Shown piece by piece: positions 49,901 to 61,532 of a DNA stretch of 64,000 nucleotides. The stretch's first letter is position 1, and the number at the start of each line of letters is the position of its first letter. Position numbers and translations under genes: made by a program. The stretch is taken from the NCBI GenBank assembly GCA_026874595.1, contig CM049322.1, forward strand, positions 36,141,840 through 36,205,839, written 5' to 3'. The stretch comes from Sipunculus nudus. Lineage: Eukaryota; Annelida; Sipuncula; Golfingiida; Sipunculidae. The notes under the pieces were generated by a model that made no database searches, was not told the origin of the DNA, and saw only the letters and a list, made by a program, of their open reading frames with translations.

Positions 49901-51239
49901 ACTGTAAATATTACTTCGCTGGTGATTCTTCTTCATTATATCTCCACCAAGTAGTGAGAGGTGTACTTTAACGTCGGTTTGTCTGTTTTTATGCCAATAG
50001 GTATAATTTCAACAAACATCCAAGGAACAATCCATTATATTTTATAGGCTGTCTTGATCACAATAAAAATCTAATTCATGCTAAATCACCGGTGGGTTGT
50101 AAATGTGATGCACAGAAAATGCCACAAGACGATGCGATACTACGTATTTCGATTTTCCGTCTCCTAAGTCTGGAGAGTTGAGTATCAGTAATGAAAAGTT
50201 TTCAATCATTTTTCATTACTTTTGCCGGTGTTTGACTTGTTGATAGTTATTATCAGATGAGTTTTCGTAATTAAATTCATAGTCTTCAATAAAGTCAAAT
50301 TGTCTTGAGTACTTTAAGTTATTAACATTAAATACTTTCCATTTCTAACTCAGCTGACTGCAATAGCAATCAATCACTGTCCGTCGTCCGTTTGTCTGTC
50401 TGTCCGTCCATCTGCTTGTCTGTCCGTTTTTAAGACACAAATCGTAAACACTAGAACTAGATACCTCCAACTAGACCAGCCTAACGTTATATTCAGAGAG
50501 GTCCTTGGTGAATGAACTTGGAATCATGAAATTAGGACTCCTTGGCATATTTTCTGCGAGCTTTAAGAATAAAACATATTATAAGCACAAACACAGTCAG
50601 ATGAAGTCAATTATTTCCGTAAGGCAATGAATATTCTAACTCAATTCCAAAGGAGGTTCTGTGGGACTTTCTTGAAACCCTGAACCTACGTCATGATGAC
50701 CTCTCATCAGAGGGATTGAAAACCGGTAACCTTGGTCTTTTTCTTCTGTTGTTCAAAGTGTATAGAGCAATCATCGTTGGATTCAGTCTGCAAATGTGTG
50801 ACCCGTCATTTACGGAAGAAACCTGTTGGCCGTGGTTTCAGAAAGTTATAGGTAACATCTGAAGTTATTATCAATATAGCTTTCAGATAATGGAATTTCT
50901 ATTAATGTTAAGCTGAAAAGGCATGCTCGTCAGCTGAGCGTCGTGGCCCGTGGGTCATTTGTTGGTTTTTTTTACGGATTTTGTTGGTGAGGGTAACCGC
51001 CTTCCTAATCCGCCGTATCTAATTCGTAACCTATTTAAATATAACTGCAGAGTTCCATTTTGATTTAGGATTGTGTGACACGGCACTCGCTTTCTTCTCA
51101 TGTTATTTTGGTATATAGGTGTCACTCGGGCTTGGTGTCTACCGCTCCTGCGGGTTCTGGATGTGTGATTACCCCCATTGCTGGGTAATGACACCGAGGA
51201 ATCCCCAAAGACGCATTCGTTTGTGAATGATACACGGCT
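46941..51239. other. Intergenic stretch downstream of the IgSF gene
   Basis: No gene is supported. A diverged duplication pairs about 48,738-48,835 with 49,057-49,135 (both contain AAGGCAAACAAGG(C/T)GGTT). A comparatively GC-rich patch lies at 48,460-48,600. A tetranucleotide tract of GTCT/GTCC units lies at about 50,380-50,430. A frame on the minus strand at 51,248-50,955 has no recognisable domain. Confidence 0.5.
50378..50430. repeat. GTCY tetranucleotide repeat
   Basis: Imperfect tandem units of CTGT, CCGT and GTCTGTCC make a pyrimidine-guanine-rich patch in AT-rich surroundings. Confidence 0.7.
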
Positions 51240-51259
51240 GTTGGGCACACTCTTCCCAT

Positions 51260-51385
51260 TAAGCCTGCAGAGGAGCTAAACCTTAGTAGGGGCCGACAGT
51301 GACAATCTCACCGAGTGGCTGAGATTCGAACTCCCGGCTTTGAGTCCTGTGCTCTACCCCTTTTCCAGAGAAGCCGGTGGGTCAC
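51260..51385 (-). mobile_element. tRNA-derived SINE, copy 1
   Basis: On the minus strand: GGCTTCTCTGGAAAAGGGGT, AGAGCACAGGACTCAAAG and the B box GAGTTCGAATCTCAGCC, followed by a short body with GTCGGCCCCTACTAAGG. It is homologous to the copy at 51,800-51,912. Confidence 0.65.
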
Positions 51386-51799
51386 TTGATGTTAATATAT
51401 GTGATTCCTAAATAGTTTTTGTATTATATTTTAAGCATGGAATTTATATTCCTTGGAATTATATGGAGAAGACGGAAGTCTTGATCAAATAATTATAAGA
51501 GGCCACTAATATAATACCTGCATTTCCGTCCGTTTATCCTCAGGAATAAACGAAGGCAATTTTGGCATCCGACTGGTGTATATGTAACCATATAATTGGT
51601 GGCCTTAATATTTGCTAACATTTGTAACCGTTCAGTTTCAAATTTGGAAATAGAGGACCCTCATGTAAATCTCATCCTGAAGAATATAATCAAGTTGTCG
51701 TTTAAAGCTGCGGTACGGAATGGCTTTGTTTCAAAGGGTGCTGAAGAAAGATAAATGTCACTATATTTCAATTGCCAATAAATCTCATAAACATTAAAA

Positions 51800-51912
51800 A
51801 GGCTGGGGCCTACCGTGAAAATTTCATCGTTTCTTGACTGAGATTTGAACTCACAGCCTTCCTGCTTTCAGTCTTGTGCCCTACCGCTTAGCCACAGAAG
51901 CCGTTGTCGCAA
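51800..51912 (-). mobile_element. tRNA-derived SINE, copy 2
   Basis: On the minus strand: GGCTTCTGTGGCTAAGCGGT (A box), AGGGCACAAGACTGAAAGC and GAGTTCAAATCTCAG (B box), then a body with GTAGGCCCCAGCC. Same family and strand as copy 1, about 0.5 kb away. Confidence 0.7.
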
Positions 51913-52281
51913 TAAGGTAGCAGTTGGTCACTGGCGGTCGTGGGATATTCCTGCGAAAGACTTATCATAATATGGCAGCAACTGGCTTAATGCAGTCGGT
52001 CCCCACGATCGGTTGTTTACTGGGACTAGTAGTGATCTCTCGTCATCGCAGCTGAGATAAGAGATTACTGTATTGTATCCTTGTTTAAATCTTTCTTGAT
52101 TAATCATATACCCTCACCCCATTACCCTTCCAATCATGAATCAAACACCTTTATATTTCCATACCTTATTGTTTATTAACTATTAAAAATATTTATAAGA
52201 TTAAACCGGGACCCACAATCAATAAAACATTTATAGTTTTGTAATTCATAAAAAAATCCGTATCGATTTATTTTTTTTATA

Positions 52282-52293
52282 GTTAGTTCGAAG
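52282..52293. repeat. Target-site duplication of the L1-like LINE, left
   Basis: GTTAGTTCGAAG here is repeated exactly at 57,360-57,371, immediately after the A-rich tail of the element. Confidence 0.85.
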
Positions 52294-52472
52294 GTACATT
52301 GTTCTCAAGACCCTGTGTGGCTCACACAACAACCCGAGACGAGAGACCTGGTGTTATGTTTATGTACCATTGTACCATTGAACTCTAGTCCCTGCCGGGC
52401 AGTATTAACAATGTTACATTGACAGGGTTTCTTATACATGATATTTCTCTGCAATGAAAGTTAAATTGTGAT

Positions 52473-53307
52473 ATGAATGGCAAATCAAAAAGACAAAAAT
52501 AAGTAATATCAAGTTCTTCCTCAGAATCTCCAAACAGTCCGCCAAGAGTAAAAAAAATCATTTTATCTGATAAACAAGACAAACCAAAGTGTAAAAAAAT
52601 GGCAAGTGTGTCCAAGGAAACCTTAAAGAAAATGCTTGAAGAACTAGAAAAGAAAATTGTCAGACAAGTTACTGAGAAATATGAAAGAACAGTAGAACAT
52701 TTATAATCTAAGGTACTTATTCTAGAACATGAAAACGCAGAAATCAAAACTGAAATAGTTAAACTCTCAGACAAAATAACAGTTCTAGAGGAAGAGTGTT
52801 ATAAGACAGCCACCGAGGCTATTGATGCAAAGAAAAGGGCTATTGAACTAGAACAGTATTTGAGAAAATCTACTGTCAGAATATTTGGTTTACCTGAGAG
52901 TGAAAAAAAGCACAAATGGTTCAGAAAACTGTACAGAATTGGTGCAAAAGCTTTTTAAAGAAAAACTGAGGTTTGACCTGGATACAACAGAGGTTGATGT
53001 TGCACATAGGGTAGGCAGACATCCAAGGGACAGTGAACCTAGGGCCATGCTGGTCAAATTTGTTAGAAGGGCTGTCAAAGGTTCAGTCATGAGAGAACGC
53101 AGGAAACTAAAAGGTAGAGGGATCGTCATGACTGATGACTTTTGTAAAGAGTTGTATCAACTCTATAACATGGCAAAAAACAATCCCATGGTAAAAGATG
53201 CATGGACCTGGAATGTTCTTCTTGAAGTCTTCTTGAAAGATATGAAAGGTGATGTCGGGGAAATAAAAAATGGCGAATCATTTCTAGAATTACCTACATC
53301 TGAATAA
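52473..53307 (+). pseudogene. LINE ORF1 (RNA-binding, coiled coil plus RRM), broken
   Basis: Conceptual translation from ATG meets an early stop (KRQK*) and another at EHL*, with a frame break near 52,905. It still shows a coiled-coil-like stretch (SKETLKKMLEELEKKI, IVKLSDKITVLEEE) and LEQYLRKSTVRIFGLPE at the start of an RRM. The C-terminal domain has VAHRVGRHPRD, MLVKFVRRAVKGSVM and RRKLKGRG, with AWTWN near the end. This pattern is typical of L1-type ORF1 proteins, which coat the element RNA. The last 140 codons form one continuous frame from 52,885. Confidence 0.75.
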
Positions 53308-53502
53308 ATATACATATTAGTTATACTGTCTGGCATATAAATGACCCGACAATTATAATGTTCAATTTTGTATGCTTTACGTGTATATATATTGTTAAGG
53401 CCTTGAACTTTGATCGTTTGAGCGACCCAAGGGAAAATAAACTTCATGTTGATAACCTTAAATACCCCATACCTTTGACAGAATTAACTTTTTACATGCA
53501 AC

Positions 53503-56500
53503 ATGGCAGATAACATACAATTTCAGGTCCTCTCTTTGAATGTGAGAGGAATAAGAAGTTATGTTAAGAGGAGGCAGATACTTGATTGGTTAGTAAAACA
53601 TAATGCATATCAAGGAATCAGTTTCCTACAAGAATGTCACTGCATAGTACAAGATGAAAATAAATGGTCTAAACAGTGGCGATGTAAAATGTATCTATCT
53701 CATGGGAGCACCAAATCATGTGGAGTATCTATACTTGTTGGTAAAAGCGTTGAATTTAAGGAGATTAATAAGAGTATTGACACTAATGGAAGATATATTA
53801 TAATTAAACGTGAAATTGAAGGACTTCACTGTATACTTGTTAATATTTATGCACCGAATTATGAAACACAGCAGGTTGCCTTTTATCAAAAAGTGTTGGC
53901 AGAAATTATGGATATGTCTCAGAATTTAAATATTGATCTTATTTTGGGAGGAGATTTTAATGTACATCTTACTGAACTTGATGCTGATGGAGGCAAAATA
54001 AATGTGAAGCAGGCTTCAGTCAACAAACTTTTAAGTGTGATGGAAGTTTTAGATATTTGTGATATATAGCGTGTTAAACATGAAAATACACAGTCTTTTA
54101 CATGGAGGTCACCGACTCCTTTCATTCAAAGGCGATTGGATTATTTTTTATATCAAATTCTCTTCAGTTACTCATTGAATGTTGTGAGATAATTTCTGCT
54201 GTAAGCACTGATCACTCAGCAGTCCTGTTAAAAGTAAATAAAGCAAATCAGCAGGGGACCATCACACTGGTGTATTAATAATGATTAAATTAATGACAAA
54301 GAATATATAATTGCTATCAGGTGTAAAATTGCTGAATGGAAAAATGAAGTTAAAAGTAAAACAGCAAGATTTAAATGGGAGTACTTGAAATACAAAATAA
54401 GAGAGTACACTATTAAGTACAGTAAAGATTAAGCTAGAAAGTTTAAAGAAAGTGGTAAAATATTAGAAGAAGAGGTTAATAAGATGGAGCAAAACATTAA
54501 AAGAGTACATACACCATAGAATCACAGCAGATGTATCAAACTATGAAACGTAAATTACAAGAACATTATGATAAGATAACTAGAGGTATTATAGTAAAAT
54601 CTAGGGCACAGTGGTTGCAGCATGGGGAGAGAGGCACAAAAAACTTCCTGAACCTAGAAAAACATAATCATAAAAAGGTGTCATAAGAACTCTGTCAAAA
54701 GACGGACAAGATATTGTTGGCCATGCAGCAGTCATGTCATTTATTAAGAATTCTTTTATTGATAAATACCAGAGAAAAGTAATTTATACTGAACAAGAGT
54801 TCAACAGCTATTTTGAATGTCTTCCTGTACATGAGAATACTTTCAGGGAGTCTGAAGCAAAATCATGAGGGAATATAATTACAAGAAATGAGGTGTATTC
54901 CTGTTTGAATGCAATGAAGAATAATAAAACTCCAGTTAATGATGGATTGACAAAGGAATTTTATTTGGCTTTATTTAATGAACTTGGCCAATGCTTAACA
55001 GATTGTTTGAATGAAAATTATGAACATGGATCTTTGACATCTTCACAAAAGCAGGCCCTTGTAAAATTAATTCCTAAGCCAGGTAAAAATTTAAAACACT
55101 TAAGTGGTTGGAGACCAATAATTTTGTTGAATGTTGATTTAAAAGTATTGAGTAAAATATTAGTCAAAAGAATAGAAAGGTATCTACCAAAATTAATCAA
55201 ATATGACCAATATGCTTTCATTAAGGAAAGATATATTGGAGAACCGATCAGATTAATATGGGATGTGTTGCATTATACGGAATTGGAATATAAACCTGGA
55301 ATTATGTTTGCAGCAGATCTAGAGGCTGCTTTCGACAGTGTCGATCATGGTTTTATATATGAGACTTTAAAGTATTTTGGTTTTGGTAGTGCTTTTATCA
55401 GATGGATTAAAATATTACACACTGATGTACATAGCTCAGTTATGAACAATGGCTTTTCCACAGGGTATTTCAAGTTAGAAAGAGGGACCAGGCAAGGCGA
55501 TCCGCTGGCTCCATATTTATTTATCCTTGTAATAGAAATATTGGCAATCAACATTAGAAATGACAAACATGTAAAAGGAATAGACATTGGAAACACAGAG
55601 GTCTAACTTTGCATGTTTGCAGATGATACAACATTATTTGTTGAATTTGTTAAATTACTTGAAAATGTTCTTCTTGTAATTGAAAAATTTCAATATTTTT
55701 CTTCACTCAAGATAAATTATATGAAATCAGAGGTTGCTTGTATAGGATCTATAAAACATGTGACCAAAAATTTGTATAATCTGAAATGGGTAGACCTCAC
55801 AAAAGCAACCATAAAAATACTTGGAATTCATTATTCTTATAATCAGGACCTGATTAATAAAGAAAATTTTACACGTGTGGAAAATAACCTTGCAACAACT
55901 ATGTCAATATGGAAAAAATCTTTATGTCGAAATCTTTCAATATATTGGAGGGCAGAAGTTAACCGTACATTACCTCTACCAAAGGTTTTTTATGTGACAA
56001 ATATGATGATACCGCCAAAAAACACGTTGAAGCATTTCAAAAGACTTCTCTGTGACTCTATTTGGAGGGAAAAAACCTAAGGTTAAATATACTACTATTA
56101 CAGGGAAATATAAAAATGGGGGAATCAATGTCCCAGACATTGAGAGCAAGATAAAATCACAGAGAATTCTGAGAAAGTTTTACCTAACTTTTATATCAAG
56201 TGTTTTGAAGACTGGGCAAATTATGTGTCAGTGGAACCAGAAACACATGAGGATATTCTTTATCAGTTTGTGTGGAACAACAAATATATTACTAATATTG
56301 AAATATCTGTGTACAATAATAGAATGCACAATTTGGGCATTTGTTATATTAAGGATTTAGTTGACTAGAAAGGAGTATGGAAAATACATGACGTATTTAG
56401 GAAAAGTCCCCTTGATTATATGTACTAGAAAGCATTGAGGAATGCAATACCGTATCGCTGGGAAAAAAATGTTTATGAACTATACAGAGGTTGATACAGA

Positions 56501-57168
56501 TATTATTGTAACAACTGATGGACATCAGTCCATGGACAAATTAAATTCAAAGAAAATATATGGCACATTGATTGACAAAATATGGAAACCTCCTACAGCT
56601 CAGAAGTTTTTTTAATACCTTGATCACGAAAAATAGTATTGATATTTATTGGAAAGATGTGTACGAAGGTATCTATAGAACGACAATGGATACACATATG
56701 AGAGAATTCCAGTACAAACTATTTAATAATTACATTCCACTAAATGAGATTTGTATAAGTTGAAAATAAAGGAAACACCCAAATGTTCCTATTGCTTTAA
56801 CAGTAATGAAAGTATTGTTCATTTACTGTTTGAATATATAGTTGCCAAAAACCTTTATTTTAAAATACACTCATGGATTCAAAAAAGTAATATTAATACG
56901 CCAAATCTATCACTAGATGTTATATTGTATGTATGATATACTCCCAGTCACTTCGAAAAACATGCTGATAAACAAGATTTTGATGTTATTTAAATATGTT
57001 TTGTATATTCAAAGAGAGGACAACCCAGCTGCTTTGTTTTCAATATTCCAAAGTTTTTTAACCAAGACAGAGGTTACAGAAAGGTTTTTAGCGCATGAAA
57101 AAGGTTTAATATCTAAACATACTTTGAAATGGGGTAAATTAATAGATGCATGTGATCTAGATTGTTGA
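53503..57168 (+). pseudogene. LINE ORF2 (endonuclease and reverse transcriptase), broken
   Basis: The endonuclease domain (53,503-54,240) has LSLNVRGI, the catalytic-type QECH, ILGGDFNVHL and STDHSAVLL, with a stop at 54,067. The reverse transcriptase (about 54,890-55,750) has LIPKPGKN, motif A MFAADLEAAFDSVDH, motif B RGTRQGDPLAPYLF and motif C MFADDTTLF, with a stop between B and C at 55,604. The C-terminal CSYCFNSNESIVHLLFEY (about 56,780) is a degenerate zinc knuckle. At least six frame breaks mean no full protein can be made. Confidence 0.85.
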
Positions 57169-57359
57169 ATCTTGGATTTTTGAATTTGTGGTCAGAATAG
57201 CCTTCAAGTGTTTGTCTTGTGGGAGTCCTGTATAATAATGTAAATTGTCTGTATTTCATGTCATTTGTTGTGTTAAAAATAATTTTAATCGCTGATGATG
57301 AATTCAGAAGGTTGAGTAAATTCAACAATCTGAGGCAGAAAAAGTAAAACAAAAAAAAA

Positions 57360-57371
57360 GTTAGTTCGAAG
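57360..57371. repeat. Target-site duplication of the L1-like LINE, right
   Basis: Exact copy of GTTAGTTCGAAG at 52,282-52,293. Confidence 0.85.
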
Positions 57372-58180
57372 TATGAATATGTATTCTGCTGACCTTATGT
57401 GGCCTCTCGCCTTATTGACCTTTGACATATTCACGTGAACGGTATGCGGCCAGCCATGCACACTGCGTAGGATCGTACTCACAATGATTTTTAGTAGAAA
57501 CGATCTCTAGTGTAAGAATGACGCTTTCCATAAACGTCATTTTTTAAGACCACACACGAACAGGTAATGATGCAGAGAGCATTTTTTAAAGTTAAAAAAG
57601 AACACTTTACGTGTTATAAAAATCAAAATCTCTTAGGATTCTTTCTTAACTTCGTGACCTTTGATACATTCACGTGAACGTTAAGGTGTCAGCCATTTTG
57701 CAGCGTCGCTTTTTATGGATAACATACAGGAACAGGTGAATGCACAGTAGTTCTCTTTTCTTCTGTTGAAACAAATAAAATGTTTTATGATAAATCAAAA
57801 TCCTTGCGGAATCGGATTAAACCTTTGACAACATTTGATATATAAATGTGATAGGTAAGCTCTCAGCTATTGGCAGTAAGATCTTTTTTTTATCAAAAAT
57901 AAATGCACAGGGGAATATACCGTATGTTTTCCGGAGCAGGTATAGAAATTATAAATAAATAAAATATATTTAATAATGCACTGAAACATCATTACATGAA
58001 AATTCCAAAACAGATAATTCAGAACCCTCTGAATAATACGAGCAACACACGCAAGCCATCCGATAGCCAATCATAGTATTATACTGACGGCTACTTACTT
58101 GAGGATCAACACCTTGTTTATTTGAATAGCCCGCATAAAATAATATAATCGGTTAACAAATACAATATTCAATTAAGCGG
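57372..58180. repeat. Three diverged repeat units of about 200-250 bp
   Basis: GACCTTTGA(C/T)A(T/C)ATTCACGTGAACG occurs at about 57,417 and 57,656. A degraded form (ACCTTTGACAACATTTGATA) is at 57,822. Each is followed by a CAGCCAT/CAGCTAT element and then an AACAGGT-like or CACAGGGGA-like element. No gene is seen. Confidence 0.6.
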
Positions 58181-58189
58181 GACCAACTG

Positions 58190-58190
<1 letters not shown>

Positions 58191-58254
<64 letters not shown>
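58191..58254. repeat. (TA)n tail next to a SINE
   Basis: A TA run directly abuts the 3' end (minus-strand orientation) of the SINE at 58,250-58,400, so the tract is probably the SINE tail. Confidence 0.85.
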
Positions 58255-58400
58255 TTGAATAGCCATGCTGATTCATTAAATATAGATGGAAAAGATATAC
58301 ACAGAAAAATCAGTTAACTGCAGGTGGGATTCGAACCCACAATCTTCCGATTTCCGGCAGTGAACCGACTTCTGTATATACCCTTTCCACACACACACAC
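58250..58400 (-). mobile_element. tRNA-derived SINE with (TA)n tail
   Basis: On the minus strand: a head with GTCGGTTCACTGCCGGAAAT, the B box GTGGGTTCGAATCCCACC, the body TTTTTCTGTGTATATC ... TTTTCCATCTATATTTAATG, then CAGCATGGCTATTCAAATA and (TA)n. Related copies are at 42,246-42,345 and 46,345-46,425. Confidence 0.75.
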
Positions 58401-58793
58401 ACACATATATATATATTATATATATGCTTTTCTAATACTGCCTGCATAACAATTAATTATCATTATTATATGTATCATTCACCATTGTATAAGGACTTAA
58501 ATATTTTCTCAAGATGTGGCAACTGTGCCGTTTGTTCAACAATGGTTGTTTATTACAATGTAACATTGTACCCTTAATCAGAAGCAGGTGTGACAAAAAA
58601 ACTTGACTTATAGAAAGTGTCTGAATTGGATTGATTTTGTTAAGATAATTTCAGGTTTGCCTACAATGGAATTATAATTATTTATTATACACGAATTTGT
58701 ATTTTATATGTTTTTATCGCAAGCATATTCTATGGCTTTCATCTATTTTGGATTGTCCTGTTACCAACTGAACCTGTTCTCCTTCTAATGCAG

Positions 58794-59054
58794 ACCCCAC
58801 CCATAAAGTAGTTTTCGTGCCAAATGTTACAAGTGCTGTATTATTGCCCGGAGATTTCATCGCATGTTACGCTGCAGCGAGACCTACTGTTGGAAAAAAA
58901 CTAGAAGGCGCTGGTGTATCTTCTATCGATGGACAATTATTGACCATTACATCTGGTATGCAGGGATATTAAACATACCTTTGTACAGCATCAAACACTC
59001 TTGTTAGCAATAGAATGATGAATGCAAATAGATCCATCCACTTTCGAGTCTTAC
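58794..59054 (+). pseudogene. I-set Ig pseudo-exon
   Basis: It has acceptor TAATGCAG, length 261 nt and phase 1, as in IgSF exon 4 (255 nt). It reads PTHKVVFVPN, DFIACYAAARPTVG, KLEGAGVSSIDGQLLTITSG, MQGY then a stop (TAA at 58,970-58,972), then TYLCTASNTLV. Compared with exon 4 (CSAMGRPAPSYRWLKIEGAG ... GYNTYSCVA) it has lost the core tryptophan. Cysteines and splice borders remain. No companion exon is visible within about 1 kb. Confidence 0.7.
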
Positions 59055-59126
59055 GTAACATGTTTTTTGACGATTTCTTTTATAACATCGTTCTTAAACA
59101 ATAAGATGTTACATCAAAAGAATAAT

Positions 59127-59387
59127 TTATGAAATGTTACCTCTTTTATCAAGATAATATTGTCTAAAAGTACGTGCAGTTTCATCGGAGCAAAATTCTG
59201 CAGACGTTACGTCCAGTGTAATGCCTGAGAATAATGACTGAGTTTTAATACTGAAATAATATTTGATGAAAAATATTCTAGTTTCCATAAAGCCAGCAGG
59301 TAGTTTTGACAGCGTCAGTCTTCCAGTCTCTCGCAGTCCATCTATTTTGTCAAATACATATTGATCATACAATATACATTGCCGCAT
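59127..59387 (-). CDS. Hypothetical ORF, 86 residues
   Basis: A minus-strand frame contains VFDKIDGLRETGRLTLSKLP, FIKYYFSIKTQSLFSGITLD and ETARTFRQYYLDKRGN. The composition is protein-like but I cannot assign it to a family. It is antisense to and just downstream of the Ig pseudo-exon. Confidence 0.25.
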   Translation of the reverse strand: MRQCILYDQYVFDKIDGLRETGRLTLSKLPAGFMETRIFFIKYYFSIKTQSLFSGITLDVTSAEFCSDETARTFRQYYLDKRGNIS

Positions 59388-60369
59388 GTTATTTATGAAT
59401 TAACACTGATGAAGTAAAATATTTAATTATACATAGATATGTTCCAATTATTAATTAATATGCGTCGTGCGTGTCCTTGAATTGTTTCCTCTTAAAATAT
59501 TAAGTTCACAAAAGATTCTGAAACATCTGGAAGTAATTTAGTTATACAATCGCCCATTTCTTTTAGTTTAATAACTAGCTTTTTTCTTGAAAAGGGCGTC
59601 CATACCAAGAGTATGATAATGTAACATGTCTTCATTATGATTTTTCAACAGCAGCAGTGTTTCTTCTTAGCAATGCTACTGAAACATGTATCATAAATAA
59701 ATCTCCGGTTCCCCCTCAGCAAGATAAGTATCTACCAATTAATCCCACACGTTTCATATAGTGTTGCAATAAAGATTTTTAATTGCATATTTTTTTAACT
59801 TTCCAGTGATGTTCGTTCATCTTTTTTTCAAAGATGGCCATGATGATCAAGATTTAATGGGTGATCTAACTTTGTGTGCCTGGAGATGACTTGTCAGGCC
59901 AATCCGGGCACGGAAAAACCTCCCACCTGTTGGAAACTCGTGATCAGGCTTGCTGTTAAGTAGGGCTGTATCAATATATCGATATATCGTTACGAATCGA
60001 TACGCGACGTCGATACGATAACCTAAATGAGTTGCATGCTGTATCGGTCGTATTGATGTAAAACATTGATTGCTAACGAATAGGGATATGACTCGAAGTT
60101 TAAATATAACCTTGACAATTTATAAAGCTAAATGCACTGTATATTTGTTGTTTTGCCTTTAATAACTTGATTTAAAATGTTTATACGCATGCACGTCAGT
60201 AATTCCATGAAAAGCAGGTGCATGTAAGCGAAAATAGGAAAATGATACTGACTAACCTCTTTATTAATGAAATCGATATTCACATCACATATTGCTACTA
60301 GGAACAAGGTATATTCACGTCTATATCCTATATGTGTGTGTGTGTGTGACACTCAGTCGCTCTATGATA

Positions 60370-60460
60370 CAGTGAAACCCCGGGCTGCAGACCGACACCC
60401 CGCCTAACGGCACTTTTTGGGCCGACAGAGCGTTTTTACTACTTTTTAAACCCCATTAAG
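60370..60460. mobile_element. Possible pogo/Tigger-like terminus
   Basis: TA followed by CAGTGAAACCCCGGGCTGCA, with downstream GACACCCCGCCTAACGGCAC, resembles the terminus of pogo/Tigger-type elements (CAGTGAAACC...). No matching opposite end was found in the window. Confidence 0.35.
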
Positions 60461-60620
60461 GCCCGGCCACACCGAATGCTGCGCTGCGCTGCAAAGCTCT
60501 GCAAATAAACGGCTGAACATTTTTGCGACTCTGTAAAGCGGAGAAAGTTAGACTTTTTTTAGCTTTGTTTTGACGGGCTGCACAGCACGGCGCAGCGCAG
60601 CGTTCGGTGTGGCCGGGCCT
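60459..60620. mobile_element. Harbinger-like MITE, 162 bp
   Basis: The terminal inverted repeats AGGCCCGGCCACACCGAA(T/C)G, continuing CTGCGCTGCGC, are about 30 bp and nearly perfect. They are flanked by TTA on both sides (60,456-60,458 and 60,621-60,623), as in PIF/Harbinger insertions. It sits inside the hAT-like element and is far more GC-rich than its surroundings. Confidence 0.8.
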
Positions 60621-61171
60621 TTAGGGCGGACACCCCCGCTATTCGGGACCATGGACACTTTTTTGTCCGCAGACCTAAGATAGCAGACAGCTGTCTAAGA
60701 AACATAATATCAAAAGTCATAAATGAAACCGACTAAATCATTGTTGACAAAATGTTCACTCATTGTCTTCAAGGTTTGATTTGCTACATCAAACAACATT
60801 TTATAAATTATTATAATGACAAATGCCTTCAGATAAACTTCTACATCGGTAACAAAAATTAGTCTAAGCAATAAAAAAAATTGTTTTAATCAAAAACAAA
60901 CTAAAATTTCAGTAATTCAAGTTGTAAATCGTCCCAGTATTTAACATATTTCCTCATTAAATCATATAGTCTCAAATATTAAGAATGTATAATCATTTAA
61001 CCTCCATGTTCATGTACAATTTCTCTCTCTCAATGTTTCACGCACAGGGGGCTGTTGTTTTGGCGGATTAAAATCTTTAACAACAGTCCCTAGACATAAT
61101 AAAAACAAAATATTGACAAACATACCGAATATATTTTGTATGGATGCTTTACTTTTATGTCGAATAAAATA

Positions 61172-61172
61172 T

Positions 61173-61228
<56 letters not shown>
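61172..61228. repeat. (TC)n(AC)n compound microsatellite
   Basis: About twenty TC units pass directly into about seven AC units, inside the hAT-like element. Confidence 0.9.
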
Positions 61229-61494
61229 TAATGGATTCATATTCACAGAAATATACAAAACTTTGTAATTTCATGACACAAAAAATAAAGCCTATGATCT
61301 TTCCCATCAAAAGAAATAAAACTGTTTGTGCAGGGGGGATGCAAAAGGCTCAAAGAAGATCGATATTTTGGTAGTTTTAATTAGATAGATTTTGATAATT
61401 AAAATCAACTGGTCTGGTTATGTATTTAATATCAAGCTTAAGCTGCTCAACTTGGGTGCATAGCATACGGAATATGTGGTATATTAAAAGTAAA

Positions 61495-61532
61495 TATATA
61501 TATATTTATATATATATATATATATATATATA
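61495..61532. repeat. (TA)n microsatellite near the hAT right end
   Basis: Interrupted TA run inside the hAT-like element, about 130 bases from its right terminus. Confidence 0.85.

Larger units (their letters stand above)
52294..57359 (+). mobile_element. Full-length, decayed L1/Tx1-like LINE
   Basis: The 5,066-bp element lies between two copies of a 12-bp target-site duplication. The order is: 5' leader of about 180 bp, ORF1 (52,473-53,307), ORF2 (53,503-57,168), a 3' UTR of about 190 bp and an A-rich tail ending in nine A. Both ORFs carry several nonsense codons and frameshifts, so it cannot now move by itself. The domain set (RRM-type ORF1, apurinic-type endonuclease, reverse transcriptase, C-terminal zinc knuckle) points to the L1/Tx1 group. 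Confidence 0.9.

Noticed and set aside
50955-51248. 97-codon arginine-rich minus-strand frame
   Set aside because: It borders SINE sequence and has no domain, signal peptide or splice context.
52385-52774. 129-codon minus-strand frame
   Set aside because: It is antisense to LINE ORF1. The plus strand has the coiled-coil and RRM motifs, so this is a shadow.
58322-58370. tRNA gene suggested by GGTTCGAATCCCACC
   Set aside because: Only the B box and a weak head are tRNA-like, the acceptor stem does not close, and a SINE body follows. Called SINE instead.
60350-60365. Telomere- or origin-like signals near the (TG)n and CGATA-rich patches
   Set aside because: The CGATA/TATCG runs are explained as hAT sub-terminal sequence and the TG run is a short microsatellite.
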